From Bacteroidota bacterium (lineage in GTDB: Bacteria > Bacteroidota > Bacteroidia > Chitinophagales > Chitinophagaceae): DNA of 11,019 bases. The position numbers were made by a program, and so were the translations under genes. Under the pieces are notes generated by a model. The model ran no database searches. It saw nothing but the letters and a program-made list of their open reading frames with translations, and had not been told where the DNA came from. The DNA is taken from contig JAEZIL010000053.1 in NCBI GenBank assembly GCA_023436685.1, forward strand, positions 1 to 11,019, read 5' to 3'. This document shows, piece by piece, positions 6,604 to 11,019 of this stretch. The number at the start of each line of letters is the position of its first letter. Within the stretch, counting starts at the first letter, position 1.

Positions 6604-9600
6604 ATGAGTTTACCTTCATTGTCGCTTCGACGCCCGGTTTTAGCTATAGTACTCAACATCATTATCGTTATATTCGGTATCATAGGTTTTAGCTTTCTTG
6701 GCATACGCGACTATCCCTCTATAGATCCGCCTATTATCAATGTAAGAACGTCTTATGCTGGGGCCAATCCAGATATTATTGAGTCGCAAATAACAGAGCC
6801 GCTTGAAAAATCTATTAATGGTATTGCAGGCATTAAAACTATATCATCAACCAGTGCGCAGGGTAGTAGTAATATAACGGTAGAGTTTGACTTAGGCGTG
6901 GATCTGGAAGCTGCAGCAAATGATGTACGTGATAAAGTATCGCAGGCCGTAAGGAACCTGCCGCAGGATATAGACGCGCCTCCTGTTGTGTCCAAGGCCG
7001 ATGCTAATGCACAACCAATACTTTCGATGACGGTGCAAAGCGACACTAAAAATCAGCTGGAGCTTACCGAGTATGCAGAGAATGTATTAGTAGAACGCCT
7101 GCAAACCATCCCCGGTGTTAGTAGTATACGCATATGGGGTGAAAAGCGCTATGCAATGCGCCTTTGGTTAGACCCTGTAGCCCTGGCAGGCTATGGTATT
7201 ACTTTCCAGGATGTGGAGGCCGCATTAGCACGGCAAAATGTGGAACTGCCTGCAGGTAAAATAGCAGGTGCCAATACTGAACTCTCTGTGCGCACTTTTG
7301 GCAGGCTATATACAGAAGAAGATTTCAATAACCTGATCATTAAGAATGTGAATGGTAGCGATATCTTTTTGAGGAACGTAGGTGAAGCTGTACTGGGGCC
7401 AGAGAATGAAGAGAGTATCTTGAAAGAGAGTGCTGTGCCAATGATTGCACTGGCGGTAACACCCCAGCCCGGCTCTAATTATGTAGCCATATCCGATGAA
7501 TTTTATAAGCGGTACGAGCAATTAAAGAAAGATATACCAGCCGATTTTAAAGTGGCCATTGCTCTCGATACTACAGCATTCATTAAGAAGTCTATATCAG
7601 AAGTAGAAGAAACACTGCTTATATCTTTTACGCTGGTAATACTTATTATCTATTTATTCTTTCGCGACTGGCTCATTGCCTTCCGTCCGCTGATAGATAT
7701 ACCTGTGAGTTTGATAGGTGCTTTCTTTATCATGTATGCCATGGGCTTTACCATTAATATCTTGACACTGCTTGCCATTGTACTTGCAACAGGCCTTGTG
7801 GTAGATGACGGTATAGTGGTGACGGAGAACATTTTTAAAAAGATAGAAGCCGGTATGGATAAGCACCGTGCTGCTAAGGAAGGTAGCGAGGAAATATACT
7901 TTGCAGTAATATCTACATCTATAACGCTGGCGGTAGTGTTTCTGCCCATCGTCTTCCTGCAAGGTTTCACCGGGCGGCTATTCAGGGAGTTTGGTATAGT
8001 GGTAGCGGGTGCGGTATTGATCTCGGCCTTTGTATCGTTATCGCTTACGCCTGTACTGAATGTGATAATGACACGTAAAGTGCATAAGCCTTCAAAATTC
8101 TATGTGAAATCAGAGCCCTTCTTTCAGGGAATGGAAAATGGCTATAAACGCGGGCTTGAATGGATCATGAAGCGGAAATGGGTAGCAATAACGGGTATGG
8201 CGGTATGCTTTGCTTTGATATTTCTAATAGGCCGCACGCTACAAAGCGAACTGGCACCTCTCGAAGACCGTAGCCGTTTCCGTGCATCTGTATCGGCACC
8301 GGAAGGTACTGCATACGATGCCATGGATAAATATATGGACCAACTTGTAGGTGTTATACTGGATTCTGTACCCGAACGGGAAGTTGTATTATCAGTTACT
8401 GCACCGGGCTTTACCGGTTCGGGGGCTGTGAATACAGGCTTTATAAATGTAAGGTTGACCGAACCCGACCAAAGAAGCCGTAGCCAGGAGGAGATAGTAC
8501 AGCAAGTAAACAGAAATTTTCAAAAATTCAACTTTGGCCGTGCTTTCGCCATACAAGAACAAACCATCTCGGTACAACGTGGTGGTAGTGCTTACCCAGT
8601 AGTCTATGTTTTGCAAAACATCAATTTTGAAAAGCTGGCAAAAGCCTTGCCCGTATTTATGGACGAGGTAAATAAAAGCCCTGTTTTTCAGGGTGCCGAT
8701 GTAGACCTTAAATTTAATAAACCTGAGCTTACGGTATCAATTGATAGGGCTAAAGCCTCGCAGTTGGGTGTTTCGGTCGATGATGTATCGCGTACTATGC
8801 AGCTTGCATTAAGTAATGGACGGCTTGGATATTTTACCAAGAACGGCAAACAATACCAGGTATTGGGGCAAGTATTCCGCAAAGATAGAGAGGCGCCTGT
8901 AGCATTGAATACATATTTTGTGAAAAATAGCTCAGGCGAATTTATATCTCTGGATAATGTAATAAGTGTAGATGAAACTACAAGCCCATCGCAGATATAC
9001 CACTATAACAGGTATAAATCAGCAACAGTATCCGCGGGCCTGTCACCGGGGCAAACAATTGGAGATGGTATTGCTGAAATGAACAGGATATTTAACGATC
9101 TTACTAATAAGAAAGTAGTAGATGAATCATTTACAACTTCTTTGGGCGGTGCATCAAAAGACTATGAAGAGAGCGCTTCAAATACACTTTTTGCATTTTT
9201 GCTAGCATTGGTACTTATTTACCTAATATTAGCAGCCCAGTTTGAAAGCTTTGTCGATCCTTTGATCATCATGTTCACTGTTCCGCTGGCCATTGCAGGT
9301 GCGGTGCTGTCATTATGGTTCTTCGGACAAACGATGAACATTTTCTCGCAAATAGGGATGATCATGCTGATAGGATTGGTTACCAAAAATGGTATCTTAA
9401 TAGTAGAGTATGCTAACCATATAAGAGATAAGGGTGTTTCAAAGACCGAAGCAGCTATACATGCAGCATCCATGCGTTTGCGTCCTATTCTTATGACCAG
9501 CCTTGCAATGATTTTTGGTGCATTACCGTTAGCATTATCATTGGGCGCAGCCTCAACAAGCCGTATACCATTGGGTATAGTTATAGTGGGTGGGGTGTTG

Positions 9601-9702
9601 TTTTCTTTACTGTTATCTTTATTCATATTGCCGGTTATATACAGCATGATGTCGCGCAGAAAGCAAGTAGTGCCAACGGCAATTGACAGGCTGACAGAAT
9701 AA
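6604..9702 (+). CDS. RND efflux transporter, HAE-1 (AcrB-like) type
   Basis: Inner-membrane proton/substrate antiporter that forms the pump of a tripartite exporter. The 1032 residues are full length for the family. The start at ATG 6604 gives MSLPSLSLRRPVLAIV, a classic RND N-terminus leading into TM1. The frame is open back to GTG 6523, but those 27 extra residues do not look like the family. In 6604 numbering, the TM4 aspartates are Asp401-Asp402 (GLVVDDGIVVTEN) and the TM10 lysine is Lys928 (GLVTKNGILIVEYA). Arg958 and Thr965 in MRLRPILMTSLAMIFG complete the proton relay of AcrB-type pumps. Two large periplasmic loops follow TM1 and TM7, as expected. Presence of the Asp pair and the Lys argues for drug or organic-solute export rather than heavy-metal export; the substrate is not predictable. 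A TolC gene follows after 39 bp, but no adaptor gene precedes it. Confidence 0.96.
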   Translation: MSLPSLSLRRPVLAIVLNIIIVIFGIIGFSFLGIRDYPSIDPPIINVRTSYAGANPDIIESQITEPLEKSINGIAGIKTISSTSAQGSSNITVEFDLGVDLEAAANDVRDKVSQAVRNLPQDIDAPPVVSKADANAQPILSMTVQSDTKNQLELTEYAENVLVERLQTIPGVSSIRIWGEKRYAMRLWLDPVALAGYGITFQDVEAALARQNVELPAGKIAGANTELSVRTFGRLYTEEDFNNLIIKNVNGSDIFLRNVGEAVLGPENEESILKESAVPMIALAVTPQPGSNYVAISDEFYKRYEQLKKDIPADFKVAIALDTTAFIKKSISEVEETLLISFTLVILIIYLFFRDWLIAFRPLIDIPVSLIGAFFIMYAMGFTINILTLLAIVLATGLVVDDGIVVTENIFKKIEAGMDKHRAAKEGSEEIYFAVISTSITLAVVFLPIVFLQGFTGRLFREFGIVVAGAVLISAFVSLSLTPVLNVIMTRKVHKPSKFYVKSEPFFQGMENGYKRGLEWIMKRKWVAITGMAVCFALIFLIGRTLQSELAPLEDRSRFRASVSAPEGTAYDAMDKYMDQLVGVILDSVPEREVVLSVTAPGFTGSGAVNTGFINVRLTEPDQRSRSQEEIVQQVNRNFQKFNFGRAFAIQEQTISVQRGGSAYPVVYVLQNINFEKLAKALPVFMDEVNKSPVFQGADVDLKFNKPELTVSIDRAKASQLGVSVDDVSRTMQLALSNGRLGYFTKNGKQYQVLGQVFRKDREAPVALNTYFVKNSSGEFISLDNVISVDETTSPSQIYHYNRYKSATVSAGLSPGQTIGDGIAEMNRIFNDLTNKKVVDESFTTSLGGASKDYEESASNTLFAFLLALVLIYLILAAQFESFVDPLIIMFTVPLAIAGAVLSLWFFGQTMNIFSQIGMIMLIGLVTKNGILIVEYANHIRDKGVSKTEAAIHAASMRLRPILMTSLAMIFGALPLALSLGAASTSRIPLGIVIVGGVLFSLLLSLFILPVIYSMMSRRKQVVPTAIDRLTE

Positions 9703-9741
9703 TAATTTTATATAGATAAATGGTTTTTTAAGCCATATAAT

Positions 9742-11019
9742 ATGAAGATTTGTTTTAGAATATTTGTTGTTTTATTGTTGTGTACTCCTGGCCTGTATGC
9801 ACAGGAACGTTTGACGCTTGAGGATGCTGTGGCTAAAGCGCTGGAATACAATTTTGATATACGAATTGCCAGAACACTTGCACAGTATGCTGAAGCAAAT
9901 AATACAGCAGGTAATGCCGGTATGTTACCCAACATAAATGCCACAGGAGGTACAACGGTAGGTAGCGCAAATACGCATATTGAGTTTGCCGACGGCAGGG
10001 TGCAGGAAGTGAATAATGCAGGTTCGTTCGGGTTAAACGGTGCTGTAAACCTAAACTGGACCTTGTTCAATGGCGGTAAGATGTTTCTTTTGAAGAAGCA
10101 ACTAAACCTGTTGGAGGACGCCGGGAGAATACAGTTGAAAGATCAGATACAAAAAACAGTTGCCCAAGTAATACAGGCATATGCACAGGTAGTATGGCAG
10201 AAACAACAAGTTATTGCTATAGATACCGGATTAGCACTTGCACAGGTACGTATAATGTTGACGCAATTGCAATACGAAAGCGGGTTATCAGCTAAGGTTG
10301 ATTTTTTACAGGCAAGGGTAGATTATAATGCAAGGCAGTCAGACTCATTGGCCCAACTGGCAAATCTTAATGCTAGTTTCGCTACACTTAATAGTTTGAT
10401 GGGGGTTGATCCTTTTAATACTTATGATGTAGACGATAGCCTTATGATAAACCTTGGCTTACAGCCGGAGGATCCCGAACGTCTTGAAGATGTGAACTTA
10501 TCTATAGCGTATGCAAGGCGTAATGCTGAAGCCTCTGGCTTTGCTGCCCGTGCCGAAAGGGCCGATCTTTTGCCTGTATTAGGGCTTACCGGAGGCTATA
10601 GCTACAATAATACCAGAAGCCAATCAGGCTTTGCTTTATTCAACAGAGCCTATGGGCCAACAGGCGGGTTAACCTTAACCGTACCCATATTTAATGGAGG
10701 AAATATAAGAAGGGAGGTAAAGCTGGCCTCGCTGCAAGCCATGCGCGACCAGTTGGCTTACGATAAGCAAAGCAATGATATAAGCAGGCAATACCGTACA
10801 GCGTGGCGCAATTATGAAACCTCAATAGCTAGTTATCAACTGGAATCTCAGAATATAATGTTTGCTAAAGAGAATAAGGATATCCAGGCAGCCCGGTTCC
10901 GCTCAGGAATAGCTACTACAATAGAAACCAGGGAAGCTGAGAACAGTTACATCCAGGCTCTTGTTCGTTTTTATACAGCGGTGTATAACGTAAAGATAAA
11001 TGAAACTGCAGTGCTTGAG
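9742..11019 (+). CDS. TolC-family outer-membrane efflux channel (3' end outside window)
   Basis: Outer-membrane channel that should complete the tripartite exporter with the upstream RND pump. From ATG 9742 the frame runs without a stop for exactly 426 codons to the right edge. Residues 1-20 are a signal peptide (hydrophobic core ending GLYA, then QE). Two OEP repeats follow, at about 22-230 and 255-426. Each has a long coiled-coil helical stretch and the paired barrel signatures: LNWTLFNGGK (about 104-113) in the first repeat and LTVPIFNGGN (about 312-321) in the second. The last visible part (RFRSGIATTIETREAENSY, then a helix to INETAVLE) is near the usual C-terminus, so probably only a few to some tens of residues are missing. 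It lies 39 bp after the RND gene with no terminator between, so the two are probably co-transcribed. Confidence 0.95.
   Translation, partial: MKICFRIFVVLLLCTPGLYAQERLTLEDAVAKALEYNFDIRIARTLAQYAEANNTAGNAGMLPNINATGGTTVGSANTHIEFADGRVQEVNNAGSFGLNGAVNLNWTLFNGGKMFLLKKQLNLLEDAGRIQLKDQIQKTVAQVIQAYAQVVWQKQQVIAIDTGLALAQVRIMLTQLQYESGLSAKVDFLQARVDYNARQSDSLAQLANLNASFATLNSLMGVDPFNTYDVDDSLMINLGLQPEDPERLEDVNLSIAYARRNAEASGFAARAERADLLPVLGLTGGYSYNNTRSQSGFALFNRAYGPTGGLTLTVPIFNGGNIRREVKLASLQAMRDQLAYDKQSNDISRQYRTAWRNYETSIASYQLESQNIMFAKENKDIQAARFRSGIATTIETREAENSYIQALVRFYTAVYNVKINETAVLE

Noticed and set aside
9219..9647. Minus-strand open frame of 142 codons inside the RND gene
   Set aside because: It is antisense to conserved transmembrane segments of the pump; its composition reflects the opposite strand and no domain is recognisable.
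9708..10070. Minus-strand open frame of 120 codons opposite the start of the TolC gene
   Set aside because: The plus strand here encodes a clear signal peptide and TolC repeat; the minus frame has no recognisable features.

Overview
The window looks like chromosomal DNA of a Bacteroidota bacterium, most likely a Chitinophagaceae/Sphingobacteriia-type lineage. Three things suggest this. Several upstream regions carry the phylum's characteristic promoter elements (-33 TTTG, -7 TAnnTTTG) and show little Shine-Dalgarno signal. Two genes encode small outer-membrane barrel proteins, one of them of a type (DUF6089-like) known from this phylum. The housekeeping proteins also resemble Bacteroidota versions. 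I saw no insertion sequence, phage gene, CRISPR array, tRNA or rRNA. The genus cannot be named from this sequence alone.

Layout, left to right. (1) The 3' end of hisS (histidyl-tRNA synthetase, + strand) enters from the left edge. It converges on a minus-strand gene for a DUF6089-like outer-membrane barrel protein, whose intrinsic terminator abuts and partly overlaps the hisS stop codon. (2) After a 169-bp divergent spacer comes tyrS (tyrosyl-tRNA synthetase). It is followed 37 bp later, on the same strand, by a large exported protein with seven CxxCH haem-binding motifs and a TPR-like C-terminal region. (3) Next is a short outer-membrane barrel gene broken by a single-base frameshift. It converges on a Mn-type superoxide dismutase gene, with a strong bidirectional terminator between them. 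(4) A 322-bp divergent intergenic region holds the superoxide dismutase promoter on one side. On the other side, two back-to-back stem-loops lie in front of a full-length RND (HAE-1 type) efflux transporter. (5) The RND gene is followed 39 bp later by a TolC-family outer-membrane channel gene that is still open at the right edge.

Functionally, most of the window is ordinary: two aminoacyl-tRNA synthetases, an oxidative-stress enzyme and efflux genes. The RND and TolC genes should act together as inner- and outer-membrane parts of a tripartite exporter, but no periplasmic adaptor (membrane-fusion protein) gene is visible; it may lie beyond the right edge. The most interesting points are the haem/TPR protein placed behind tyrS, the structured leader before the RND gene (which also contains a 26-codon open frame), and the frameshifted barrel gene. 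I found no convincing evidence of a wholly new system.
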